A DNA stretch of 6,795 nt from Veillonella absiana (lineage in GTDB: Bacteria > Bacillota > Negativicutes > Veillonellales > Veillonellaceae). Below, piece by piece: positions 1 to 6,586 of the stretch. A program made the position numbers and the translations under genes. The stretch lies in assembly GCF_032970905.1 (NCBI RefSeq), contig NZ_JAWJZA010000034.1; one strand, given 5' to 3'. The number at the start of each line of letters is the position of its first letter. Position 1 is the stretch's first letter. The notes beneath the pieces were generated by a model that was not told where the DNA came from, searched no databases, and was given only the letters and a program-made list of their open reading frames with translations.

Positions 1-91
1 GGAGCACTTTGATTTCGCATCGATCTTCAAATCTTAAGTGTTGTCCTCTTTCGCGAGGTAGGGTATTAATGGTATTATTTAGGTAGTCCAT
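1..91 (-). CDS. IS30-family transposase, N-terminal 30 codons only (cut by window edge)
   Basis: An ATG at 91-89 is preceded by GGAGG (100-104) at an 8-nt spacing, an ideal Gram-positive ribosome binding site, and the frame stays open to the window edge. The peptide contains RGQHLRFEDRCEIKVL, which fits the start of the N-terminal helix-turn-helix of IS30-family DDE transposases (typically an H-L-x-x-x-D/E-R-x-x-I pattern). The HTH would bind the terminal inverted repeats and the DDE domain further on would cut and join DNA. Only the first turn of the HTH is visible, so family assignment rests on a short motif. Because the start is intact, the gene may be functional outside the window. Confidence 0.68.
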   Translation of the reverse strand, partial: MDYLNNTINTLPRERGQHLRFEDRCEIKVL

Positions 92-204
92 AGTGATTGC
101 CTCCGGTTAATTTTGTGTCGTAGCTTAATTTTACCATTGATGCAATCCTATGGATCTTTTTATTTAGTTTTAGTGTTCAATTTGATTCTACAATTTACGA
201 AAAC
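1..204 (-). mobile_element. End of an IS30-family insertion sequence, running out of the window on the left
   Basis: The element is recognised by its transposase start (minus strand, first codon at 91). Between that start and the terminator of the neighbouring recombinase (217-253) there are about 125 bp of AT-rich DNA without a reading frame, which should hold the terminal inverted repeat. The stretch around 172-199 (GTGTTCAATTTGATTCTACA at its core) has the look of IS30-type ends, but the other end is outside the window, so neither the repeat nor the exact boundary can be confirmed. The boundary at 204 is an estimate. Confidence 0.42.
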
Positions 205-216
205 TATTTTTAAGAA

Positions 217-253
217 ACAAAAAGACCCTACTAGCGATTTTGAACTAATAGGG
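217..253 (-). terminator. Intrinsic terminator of the serine recombinase remnant
   Basis: Read on the minus strand, CCCTATTAG (253-245) pairs with CTAGTAGGG (234-226) as a 9-bp stem with one U-G pair and a 10-nt loop. It is followed at once by TCTTTTTG (225-218). It lies 13 bp after the recombinase stop codon. On the plus strand the stem has a C-A mismatch, so the minus direction is favoured. Confidence 0.8.
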
Positions 254-266
254 CATTATTTCTTTT

Positions 267-983
267 TTATATCTTCACATCAATCTCCATCCCAGATTTA
301 AAGGCAACAGTTACTTTCTCATCATGTACCGTAATCTTTTCTATCAGCTTGCGTACTACCTGCTCGTCATACACCTGTATTGTACCTCTCTGCTCGGCAA
401 GGAACTGCTGCATTTCAGCAATTCGCTGTTTCAAACCTTCTCGTTCTGCATTCTCCGCCATAGCATTCTGCTTTTGTTCTCGCAAAAGGTCTATCTCATC
501 AGCAAGGTCTTCATAATCCTGTCTGGCATTTGCTCGTTTTAGAAGCTCCTGCTGCAGTTCTTCCAGCTTGGCATCAAGGCTTTCCATCGAAGTCTCATCT
601 TCCAAAGCAAGCACCATCGCTATATTTTTTTCCAAGGCAGTAAGCATTTCATCCTTGCCACCAAGCGCCGTGTTGATTGCCTTTATCACAGCGTTCTGCA
701 ATTCTTCTTCCTGCACAGTTGGTGCATCGCAGCAGTCAGGGCCATGCTCCACACGGTTTACGCATCGCCATACCGTGGAATGTTTCCCGCGGTTGTTCCA
801 AGCAATCCTTCGATAAATATCTCCACATTTCGAACAATACCCAATACTGGAAAGTGCGTATTTGCTACTGTAAACTCGTTTCTTCCGATTCGCTCCACTG
901 TGAAGGTTAGCTCGTCTGAGCATCTCTTCCTGCACCTGCATATAGAGGTCACGGGGAATAATCGGTTCATGGGAGTGTTCGTC
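267..983 (-). pseudogene. Large serine recombinase, C-terminal fragment lacking the catalytic domain
   Basis: The frame is open from a stop at 986-984 to TAA at 269-267 (238 codons). It opens with EHSHEPIIPRDLYMQVQEEM, the linker at the start of the zinc-ribbon region in clostridial large serine recombinases. A Cys-x2-Cys pair follows (YCSKCGDIYRR), then WRC and a CC pair, completing a recombinase zinc beta-ribbon. Next comes a long charged helical region rich in E, K, Q and L, the coiled coil used for synapsis control, and a beta-rich tail (KITVHDEKVTVAFKSGMEID). Family members are usually about 500-550 residues, with a serine catalytic domain in the first 150 and a recombinase domain next; both are missing here. 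The first ATG (941) has no ribosome binding site, so I regard the gene as dead rather than as a short protein. Its 3' end and terminator are intact, so the loss was a 5' deletion ending near 980-1000. Confidence 0.88.
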
Positions 984-1063
984 TTATGGTAATACTTTTA
1001 GGGCAAAACAAAATTAGCGACCCCATCACTTGCCTTACTTTTCCTTTATAACTGCACCGATTG

Positions 1064-1112
1064 AAAATAAAAAAGCTGGTTGGCGTGATTACAAAAACCA
1101 CCTTAACCAGCT
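1064..1112 (-). terminator. Intrinsic terminator of the PD-(D/E)XK nuclease gene
   Basis: On the minus strand AGCTGGTT (1112-1105) pairs with AACCAGCT (1081-1074), with a further short inner stem GGTG/CGCC. The stem is followed by TTTTTTATTTT. It sits 6 bp after the stop codon of the nuclease gene and would isolate it from the recombinase remnant downstream. Confidence 0.87.
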
Positions 1113-1118
1113 CATTTT

Positions 1119-2165
1119 CTATTCAAATGCACATTCTAAATCCGTATCATCAGTTTCGCGTAAAGGTTCGACAACTCCTATATTATTGCACCATTTTTTA
1201 TAATCACCATCAACTATGGATTGCATAACTCCTTGCATTAGCTGAATTTTCTCTTTATAGTTTTTTTCATTATATTGTATGTACCCAACCGTCATCCATT
1301 TACCTTTGCGGAATGGTTTCTTATTAAATTCAGGGGCCTTACTTTTAAAGTAGTCATATAAATTCCAACGAATAGCTACTGTACTATCAGTGCTTTCAGT
1401 TTTAGCCATTTTAACAGCAATTACATTATCTTCTATCTGAAGATATAAATCATCCAATGCTCCACTTTGGAAACAAGCGTCCAACTCTTCACGTTTAAGA
1501 TAAAACCACCACAATCCCCAAAATCCACTAGATTGATTTGGTACATAACCCCAATCATAATATCTATCCGTTTGAATAATGCCTTCTTTGATTAAATGAG
1601 TAAAAAAACCTTTGTACGCATGGTTATAATCTATGCGCCACTCTTCAATAGGAGTGCTCTGATAACTCTTTACATCTTTGTCAATAGCAAGTAAATAGTC
1701 ATAATAGTCATTGAAAATGTTATTCTGTGATTTATTTATATATTTGCTAAATAATGTGATTAAATCTAGTCTAGTAATATTGACATCAGTTTTTTCATCA
1801 AAGGCTTGCTCCACTATTTTATAATAAACACAGATAATATTATCTTTTCCCTTATCTTTTAGTGCCATCCTATATCTTTCAATTTGATCATCATGCTGTC
1901 CACTAAATGTCTTATCTTCGATTATAATGTGATACTTACTATTTACCTCTAGCAACACGTCAATATTTTTATACTGCCTCTTTATATCTGTGACAGTAAG
2001 GTCTTCTCCTATCCTTATAATTTTTGAAAGCAATTCCTTTGCACAATTCGTCAGTACTACATCTTCATTCAGATGATCCTTATGGGCAAAGTTCATCAGC
2101 CAACAAATAAAAGCATCTTGAGATAATTCGCTAGTCGCATACATAAATAAATTATTTTTCTTCAT
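1119..2165 (-). CDS. PD-(D/E)XK nuclease superfamily protein (PDDEXK_4 type)
   Basis: The protein has 348 residues. The N-terminus (residues 6-26, beginning NLFMYATSELSQDAFICWL) is the signature opening of PDDEXK_4-type proteins. The nuclease core follows: D69 in NIDVLLEV, then E83-D84-K85 in IIIEDKTFSG, then Q94 and Y98 in DDQIERY. This is the D...(D/E)-x-K arrangement, with a conserved QxxxY helix, of restriction-endonuclease-like folds, so the metal-binding residues are all present. The C-terminal half (from about 190) is rich in W, Y and K and is not recognised. The start is ATG at 2165 with GAGGAG (2172-2177) 6 nt upstream. No signal peptide or membrane segment is visible. The gene follows a degenerate region after the helicase operon and has its own terminator. 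Family members occur in defence islands and beside restriction systems; its substrate and its link to the helicase are unknown. Confidence 0.85.
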   Translation of the reverse strand: MKKNNLFMYATSELSQDAFICWLMNFAHKDHLNEDVVLTNCAKELLSKIIRIGEDLTVTDIKRQYKNIDVLLEVNSKYHIIIEDKTFSGQHDDQIERYRMALKDKGKDNIICVYYKIVEQAFDEKTDVNITRLDLITLFSKYINKSQNNIFNDYYDYLLAIDKDVKSYQSTPIEEWRIDYNHAYKGFFTHLIKEGIIQTDRYYDWGYVPNQSSGFWGLWWFYLKREELDACFQSGALDDLYLQIEDNVIAVKMAKTESTDSTVAIRWNLYDYFKSKAPEFNKKPFRKGKWMTVGYIQYNEKNYKEKIQLMQGVMQSIVDGDYKKWCNNIGVVEPLRETDDTDLECAFE

Positions 2166-2204
2166 TTTTTTCTCCTCATTTTTTCGAAATATTTTTTTGG
2201 ATAT

Positions 2205-2483
2205 TTAGATGTATTTCTCATAAAAACCAGCGTTGATTTTATATAAAGTCTGTCTAGAACGAACTTGATAAAAGATACAGGTCAATCTACCATCATCTTA
2301 TTTTCCCTGATAAATATCGGTATCACCACTATTTAGGCAAATAGAAATATCCAGGACCTAATCTAAATTCTCACTCCTTTCTAGATAATAACTACGAATA
2401 GGAGTAGTATATATTACAGAATGCAGCTTAAATAATATTTTGGTTGCAAACTCAGCCTTAGCTCTATCAGGATTATGGTATCT
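2205..2483 (-). pseudogene. Unrecognised degenerate reading frame with two in-frame stops
   Basis: One frame runs for 93 codons with internal stops only at 2360-2358 (TAG) and 2300-2298 (TAA), ending at TAA 2207-2205. The three pieces are 41 codons starting RYHNPDRAKAEFATKILFKL, 19 codons (VLDISICLNSGDTDIYQGK) and 30 codons starting DDGRLTCIFYQVRSRQTL. The composition is protein-like, and so few stops over 93 codons would be unusual for random AT-rich DNA. The first piece overlaps the tail of the DUF4391 fragment in another frame, so the join lies near 2480. I do not recognise the family. It may be the 3' end of a gene once downstream in the operon, fused to DUF4391 by a deletion. The rest of the stretch up to 2165 holds only the ribosome binding site of the nuclease gene; I see no convincing promoter there. 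Confidence 0.4.
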
Positions 2484-2599
2484 GTAAATAACGACTTATC
2501 GCTAGTAGACAGATTAGCATTTTCGTAGAATAGTTTTTTATAAATCGTATTTCCGATAAAGCAGCTATCAGGGATGTTTAGGCACTTGTACATATCCAT
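2414..2599 (-). pseudogene. DUF4391 protein, truncated N-terminal fragment
   Basis: An ATG at 2599 is preceded by GGAGGAG (2607-2613), which overlaps the helicase stop; the gap between the two genes is 15 bp, so they are translationally linked. The peptide opens CLNIPDSCFIGNTIYKKLFY and continues ENANLSTSDKSLFTDTI, matching the family pattern of short N-terminal strand, GN(T/S)I-x-KK-LFYEN, then L-x-x-x-DK-x-LF. From about residue 42 the resemblance stops, and the frame ends at 61 residues, whereas DUF4391 proteins are usually around 200-250. A different frame becomes protein-like at the same place, as expected for a deletion or frameshift. DUF4391 has no established biochemical role; I recall it between a SNF2 helicase and a DNA methyltransferase in clostridial restriction-like operons. 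The retained ribosome binding site shows the gene was once expressed with the helicase. Confidence 0.72.
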
Positions 2600-2614
2600 A
2601 ACCTATCTCCTCCA

Positions 2615-5600
2615 TTAGCTTTTCAAGACTAAGAATGTTATCAATTCAAAGTCTTCAATGCCGTCAAATAGGCTTTTCTGCATGGTTGTGCCACCTTTGC
2701 TAAACAGGCTAGATACTCCAATATCCTGCTTTTTACCTATTATGTTTTCTATCGATGCTTCTAATAAATCCGAGTAATGTTCCATTCTACGACCATCATT
2801 GGTTTCTTTGTTAAATTCCTCTACCAGCTCTTTTAACACTTCGCCTTTACCTGAGCATAGCTTTTTATAGTAATCTAATATCTTCTTGGCATGAAGGAAG
2901 GATAGCTGTACCTCTCCGTCATCTGTGATATAGACCATATAGTAAGGAAATAGAGGGTTCTGCTCTTTGCTTTGCTCCTTACCCTTAACCTGTCTCAGTG
3001 TAAAAATCACTCCCGGCTTTACTATATCTCTGATGCTCTCGTCTATTTTAGCAACGGAATACATTCCATTTGGTGCTTCATCTAAGGCTTTTCTCTTGGT
3101 TTTCATATATTCCATTAGTTCAATCTTAAAATCGTTAAAGGTCAAGTCTGTAATTGATATAGCTCCTGATATATCTTCTAGGTCTACAACCTCATTCTGA
3201 AGCTTTTTAAGTTGCTTCTTACGGTATTCAAGGTCCTTCATTTCCTTACTTGGATTGTTTTCTATTACATTTTCTTCACCTGTGGCTGACACATCTAATA
3301 AAACCATTCTGCCCTTAACTCGCTGTTGAAGGTTTATATACTCGTCCAAGTCCTCGGTTGGCCAAAAATTTACCAGCTTAATATAATTGTTTTGTGAGCC
3401 TATACGGTCAATACGTCCAAACCTTTGGATAATCCTTACAGGATTCCAGTGTATATCATAATTTACAAGATAATCGCAGTCTTGTAGGTTCTGACCTTCA
3501 GAAATACAGTCAGTTGCAATGAGAATATCAATATATTCATTAACCTCTGGATATACCTTAGAACACTCCTTGGAAATAGGGGAAAACAGAGTTAGAACAG
3601 TATTTATTTCAGTCATCTTGATCGTCCTTCTTAGTTCCTTAGGTAAAGGCAAGGTTGAATGGTTATCTCCACTACCTGTTACGATAGCAGAGTAAATACC
3701 CTTATTGGCAAATTCCTCGGATAAATGCTTATATAAGTACTTGGCCGTATCTGCAAAGGCTGTAAATATAAGCACCTTTCTGTTTTCTGGGTTTATAGGG
3801 TCCTTAATCTTATTCTCTATTAAGCTTCTAAGCTCTATGAGCTTGGCGTCTCTATCAGGTGTTACATTTATGGCTTCCAAAAGAATAGTTTCCAACTTGT
3901 CCTTGTCAGCAAGGAGGTCTTGCCTCCACTTTATAAGGTCCATATCCTGCAGTAAAACCTTGACATTGTTACCAAACATAAGATTCTCATATTCAGGGTC
4001 GTCTATATCTATATCACTAATATCCATCTCAGCATCATAATCCAGCCGACTTTGCTCTATGGCCTCAAGGGTTTTGTCTATCTTATAAAGAATATTCTCA
4101 ACAGTTAAAGCAAAGGAATTGATTGAGCTTTCCATTCTTTTCAATATTCCAACACGCATTAGACCAACTAAGCTTTGCTCCCTATCGGTCTGTCTAAAGA
4201 CACTATTGTTCGTGCTAACTGTCATATCATACTTTCTCTCATAAGCAGCTCTCTTCTCGGGAAGAACATAGCCCAAGGGTGAATAGACACACAGGGTAAG
4301 CTTTTTAATAAGTCTATTGATTTCCTCTATAGGTGGAAATTCACCTTTAGTATCAATGATAGGATACCTGTTCTCAGGGGTTAGTCTGGTGGGGAACTTG
4401 CCTATTTCTTCTAAGTTGTAATACTTCTCTATATGCTTTCTTGAACGGGCAATAGTTACTGTATCAAGTAGCTTAAAGTAGTCTAAGTCCATCATATTGA
4501 CAAAGGTTTCTGTTGTTCTTTCAGGGTCAGGAAGTTCAGACCACCTATTAAATACAGCTTGAGCCTTCCTAAGTATAAGTTCAAGGTTATCTAAACCAAC
4601 ACTGGCAAAGGCGTCATTTCTGCCCTCTGTTATAAATGCTATCTGGTTCTTAATATCGTTCATCTTATTGTTTACAGGTGTTGCAGACAGCATTAAAACC
4701 TTGGTCTTAACGCCAGCCTTTATAATATCATTCATAAACCTCTCATATCGAGTGATACGCCCTTTGACTGGTGGATTGTTTCTAAAGTTGTGGCTTTCAT
4801 CGATTACAACAAGGTCGTAGTTAGACCAATTAAGGGTAGCAAGGTTAATCTCTCCAGAGTAGCCACTTGTACGACTAAGGTCAGTATGATTTAGAACATC
4901 GTAATTGAACCTATCACCAGAAAAGATATTCCTTTTATCATTCATGGTATATACAGTCCAGTTTTCACGAAGCTTCTTGGGTACGATAACTAGAACCCTA
5001 TCATTTCTTAATTCATAATATTTAATAACTGCTAGAGCAGTAAATGTTTTACCTAGTCCAACACTGTCAGCGATGATACACCCATTGTACTTCTCAATCT
5101 TATCAATGGCTCCCATAACACCGTCTTTCTGGAACTTATACAATTTATTCCAGATAGAAGTTTCCTTGAAACCTGTACGGCTTTTAACAATGTTATCTTC
5201 GGTTAGTTCGTCAAGATAGTTATTGAATATATTGTAAAGAGTAACAAAGTAGATAAACTCAGGGGTATTCTCTTTATAAAGGATACGCATTTGCTCAAGA
5301 ACCTTGTCTTTTACATCTTGAACAGCAGTGTCATCCTCCCAAAGCTCATTAAATGTTTGCAGGAAGCTCATAGTATAGTCTTTGCCGTACAAACACATAT
5401 TGCTGTCTAATCTATTGGAAGGAGTGATACCCAGTCCATCAGAAGTAAAGTCAACTGTTCCATTTATTGAAACATTATCCTCAGGATTTTCTATATACAC
5501 AAGTCTTGGTTGGGCTGGATTCGCTTGCCTTAAAGACTTGATTTCTGCTTTCTTTTCTAGCCACTGGGCACATTCTTTGGCTATGGCCGCCTGCTTCATT

Positions 5601-5884
5601 TCATTCCTAAGTTTTATTTCAAATTCATTTCCTGACATTTTCTTTTCGGGATTACGCTCTATGTAATATTCCCGAATAAGCTCCTGGTCCTTATGTACAA
5701 AGGTAGGCTCTGTAAAAATGAACCTCATATTCTCTATCTTGCTAAGTTCCTTTTTAAGTTCTGCATAGGCATAAATTGTAAAGTAAGCGGATATAACAGA
5801 TAGCTTTGAACCCTTATTTAGTTCCTCTTTTAACTCATCTACAACCCTATGTTTCTTATTATCCAAAATCTTAGGTGGCTTCAT
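2615..5884 (-). CDS. SNF2-family (SF2) helicase with degenerate phospholipase-D-like N-terminal domain; probable anti-phage or restriction helicase
   Basis: The protein has 1089 residues. Residues 25-60 (LSVISAYFTIYAYAEL to FIFTEP) and 127-182 (VYIENP, then GTVDFTSDGLG at 142-152) form a PLD-like module, but the HxK catalytic histidine is absent and GSSNFT is replaced by GTVDFT, so phosphodiesterase activity is unlikely. The helicase core has motif I DSVGLGKT (273-280), motif II DESH (362-365), motif III SATP (400-403), motif V in DCISEGQNL (792-800) and motif VI QRFGRIDR (820-827), all intact, implying ATP-dependent translocation on double-stranded DNA. A charged helical insert lies between the two RecA lobes (about 560-700), and the C-terminus ends in a family-typical acidic/hydrophobic segment (FDGIEDFELITFLVL). 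The start is ATG 5884 with GGAGGG (5893-5898) 8 nt upstream. It follows the HTH gene by 35 bp and precedes the DUF4391 fragment by 15 bp. The usual methyltransferase and nuclease-helicase partners are missing. Confidence 0.93.
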   Translation of the reverse strand: MKPPKILDNKKHRVVDELKEELNKGSKLSVISAYFTIYAYAELKKELSKIENMRFIFTEPTFVHKDQELIREYYIERNPEKKMSGNEFEIKLRNEMKQAAIAKECAQWLEKKAEIKSLRQANPAQPRLVYIENPEDNVSINGTVDFTSDGLGITPSNRLDSNMCLYGKDYTMSFLQTFNELWEDDTAVQDVKDKVLEQMRILYKENTPEFIYFVTLYNIFNNYLDELTEDNIVKSRTGFKETSIWNKLYKFQKDGVMGAIDKIEKYNGCIIADSVGLGKTFTALAVIKYYELRNDRVLVIVPKKLRENWTVYTMNDKRNIFSGDRFNYDVLNHTDLSRTSGYSGEINLATLNWSNYDLVVIDESHNFRNNPPVKGRITRYERFMNDIIKAGVKTKVLMLSATPVNNKMNDIKNQIAFITEGRNDAFASVGLDNLELILRKAQAVFNRWSELPDPERTTETFVNMMDLDYFKLLDTVTIARSRKHIEKYYNLEEIGKFPTRLTPENRYPIIDTKGEFPPIEEINRLIKKLTLCVYSPLGYVLPEKRAAYERKYDMTVSTNNSVFRQTDREQSLVGLMRVGILKRMESSINSFALTVENILYKIDKTLEAIEQSRLDYDAEMDISDIDIDDPEYENLMFGNNVKVLLQDMDLIKWRQDLLADKDKLETILLEAINVTPDRDAKLIELRSLIENKIKDPINPENRKVLIFTAFADTAKYLYKHLSEEFANKGIYSAIVTGSGDNHSTLPLPKELRRTIKMTEINTVLTLFSPISKECSKVYPEVNEYIDILIATDCISEGQNLQDCDYLVNYDIHWNPVRIIQRFGRIDRIGSQNNYIKLVNFWPTEDLDEYINLQQRVKGRMVLLDVSATGEENVIENNPSKEMKDLEYRKKQLKKLQNEVVDLEDISGAISITDLTFNDFKIELMEYMKTKRKALDEAPNGMYSVAKIDESIRDIVKPGVIFTLRQVKGKEQSKEQNPLFPYYMVYITDDGEVQLSFLHAKKILDYYKKLCSGKGEVLKELVEEFNKETNDGRRMEHYSDLLEASIENIIGKKQDIGVSSLFSKGGTTMQKSLFDGIEDFELITFLVLKS

Positions 5885-5919
5885 ATAATCTACCCTCCGA
5901 CCCTATTTATCGTAAACCA

Positions 5920-6102
5920 TTATTCATTAGCTTCTTTCTTTGTTTTTCTTCTATCCGCAGGTTTTGTAGAATCCTTGGGTATGACCCATACATCACTAAG
6001 TTTAAATGCTCCTTCAATCCTGCCTTCCTCACAAAGTAGTTGAACTCTCCGTCTTGATATATTCCACTTCTCAGCTACTTCCTTGGCTGATAAATAATCC
6101 AT
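5920..6102 (-). CDS. Small helix-turn-helix DNA-binding protein (excisionase/MerR-like fold)
   Basis: The protein has 60 residues. Residues 2-45 (MDYLSAKEVAEKWNISRRRV, then LLCEEGRIEGAFK and WVIPKDSTKPADRR) form the winged-helix fold of excisionase/MerR-type DNA-binding domains: an HTH in SAKEVAEKWNISRRRVQ and a wing ending in WVIPK. The C-terminus is a short basic tail. The frame could begin five codons earlier at a TTG (6117), but GGAGG (6111-6115) lies inside that extension, exactly 8 nt before ATG 6102, so ATG 6102 is the real start. It is the first gene of the helicase operon, 35 bp ahead of the helicase, behind a strong promoter. It most likely regulates this operon, as such small proteins often do in clostridial accessory loci; a role as excisionase for the former element is an alternative. 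There is no ligand-binding domain. Confidence 0.86.
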   Translation of the reverse strand: MDYLSAKEVAEKWNISRRRVQLLCEEGRIEGAFKLSDVWVIPKDSTKPADRRKTKKEANE

Positions 6103-6138
6103 AATAAACACCTCCAATTAAAGAAGTCCTTTTATGAT

Positions 6139-6167
6139 ATAATATTCCACTGTACGAATGATATCAA
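6139..6167 (-). promoter_or_regulatory. Sigma-A type promoter of the HTH-helicase operon
   Basis: On the minus strand TTGATA (6167-6162) is followed after exactly 17 bp by TATTAT (6144-6139). The -35 and -10 elements match TTGACA and TATAAT at five of six positions each. Transcription would start near 6131, giving a leader of about 30 nt that contains the GGAGG site. The flanking DNA is AT-rich, which supports it. No other promoter for the operon is as good. Confidence 0.75.
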
Positions 6168-6221
6168 GTATAATAATTTACTTTATAACTACCTCAAAAC
6201 AAAAGCCCTGTCATATCATTC
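6156..6221 (-). repeat. Inverted repeat GAATGATAT around the operon promoter, possible operator
   Basis: GAATGATAT at 6156-6164 is repeated in inverted form as ATATCATTC at 6213-6221, 48 bp away. A shorter copy ATGATAT lies at 6134-6140, next to the -10 element. The copy at 6156-6164 overlaps the -35 hexamer, so a bound protein would block RNA polymerase. The HTH protein encoded just downstream is the obvious candidate. The motif is AT-rich and short, so chance recurrence is possible. Confidence 0.3.
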
Positions 6222-6323
6222 TTACTCCATTCTAACCTAATACGGTAAACCACCGTTTCAGCTTATATCCCACTTTAAAAGAAGTAATTTCCCTTTCTAC
6301 CCCTAATATCAATATAACTCTAT

Positions 6324-6354
6324 CAATCTAACTATACTCTATATAGTTAGGTTG
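6324..6354 (+). repeat. 13-bp inverted repeat (hairpin)
   Basis: CAATCTAACTATA (6324-6336) pairs with TATAGTTAGGTTG (6342-6354) around a 5-nt loop. All 13 positions pair on the plus strand with one U-G pair; on the minus strand that pair becomes a C-A mismatch, so a plus-strand transcript folds better. Only TCTTTA follows, a poor U-tract, so it is at best a weak plus-strand terminator. A protein-binding palindrome is an alternative. Confidence 0.6.
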
Positions 6355-6417
6355 TCTTTATAACAAGTCTAGACTTTTCATTTTTGCTATTCTAGAATTA
6401 TCAAAATCACCATTCTT

Positions 6418-6438
6418 GACTTGTCCTTTTGACAAGTC
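6418..6438. repeat. Perfect 8-bp inverted repeat GACTTGTC/GACAAGTC
   Basis: GACTTGTC (6418-6425) and GACAAGTC (6431-6438) are perfectly complementary around the 5-nt loop CTTTT. An extra direct copy of ACAAGTCT lies at 6363-6370. There is no T-run on either side, so it is not a terminator; a recombinase or regulator binding site is more likely. No known protein can be assigned to it. Confidence 0.55.
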
Positions 6439-6449
6439 TGAAAGCATAA

Positions 6450-6485
6450 ACGCAAAAATCAGCAGGTTTTTTATCCTTGCTGATT
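6450..6485 (-). terminator. Intrinsic terminator downstream of the rRNA methyltransferase region
   Basis: On the minus strand AATCAGCA (6485-6478) pairs perfectly with TGCTGATT (6464-6457), and TTT plus GCGTTT follows, giving a run of five T in GATTTTTG. It lies about 10 bp after the stop of the gene tail at 6497 and about 150 bp after the rRNA methyltransferase stop. It would shield the HTH-helicase promoter from transcription coming from the right. The stem also folds on the plus strand, but without a T-run after it. Confidence 0.65.
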
Positions 6486-6496
6486 CTTAACTGTCC

Positions 6497-6586
6497 TTAT
6501 TTTCTTGTGTCTCCACTAACTAGGTCAACCACCACCGAAACATTGAAATGCTTTTTTAGCACTTTTCGCTTGTTATTTTGGTCATC
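6497..6586 (-). pseudogene. Unrecognised 3' gene tail ending just before a terminator
   Basis: After a stop at 6589-6587 the minus frame reads DDQNNKRKVLKK, then HFNVSVVVDLVSGDTRK, and stops at 6499-6497. The same frame upstream of the stop also reads protein-like for 26 codons (to about 6667, ending RFKLFHDYFAFE). There is no start codon with a ribosome binding site. The basic helix followed by a beta-like VSVVVDLV strand and the terminator 12 bp later suggest the end of a real gene that lost its front. I do not recognise the family and cannot exclude chance. Confidence 0.25.

Noticed and set aside
113..301. Plus-strand 62-codon frame next to the IS30 end
   Set aside because: It runs across the recombinase terminator and the IS end, has no ribosome binding site and shows no recognisable domain.
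758..1000. Alternative minus frame at the start of the recombinase fragment as a frameshifted continuation of the enzyme
   Set aside because: It begins YYHKTNTPMNRLF, ends at a stop near 1000 and does not carry any catalytic-domain or recombinase-domain motif; the upstream part is missing rather than frameshifted.
3705..4040. Plus-strand open frame of 111 codons opposite the helicase gene
   Set aside because: It is an antisense shadow of the helicase, with no ribosome binding site and a composition (S, L, I rich) typical of reverse-strand translation.
6358..6447. Minus-strand 29-codon frame (MLSDLSKGQVKN to KMKSLDLL) as a small gene
   Set aside because: There is no ribosome binding site before the ATG, the frame runs through the GACTTGTC/GACAAGTC hairpin, and upstream it passes through the terminator stem.
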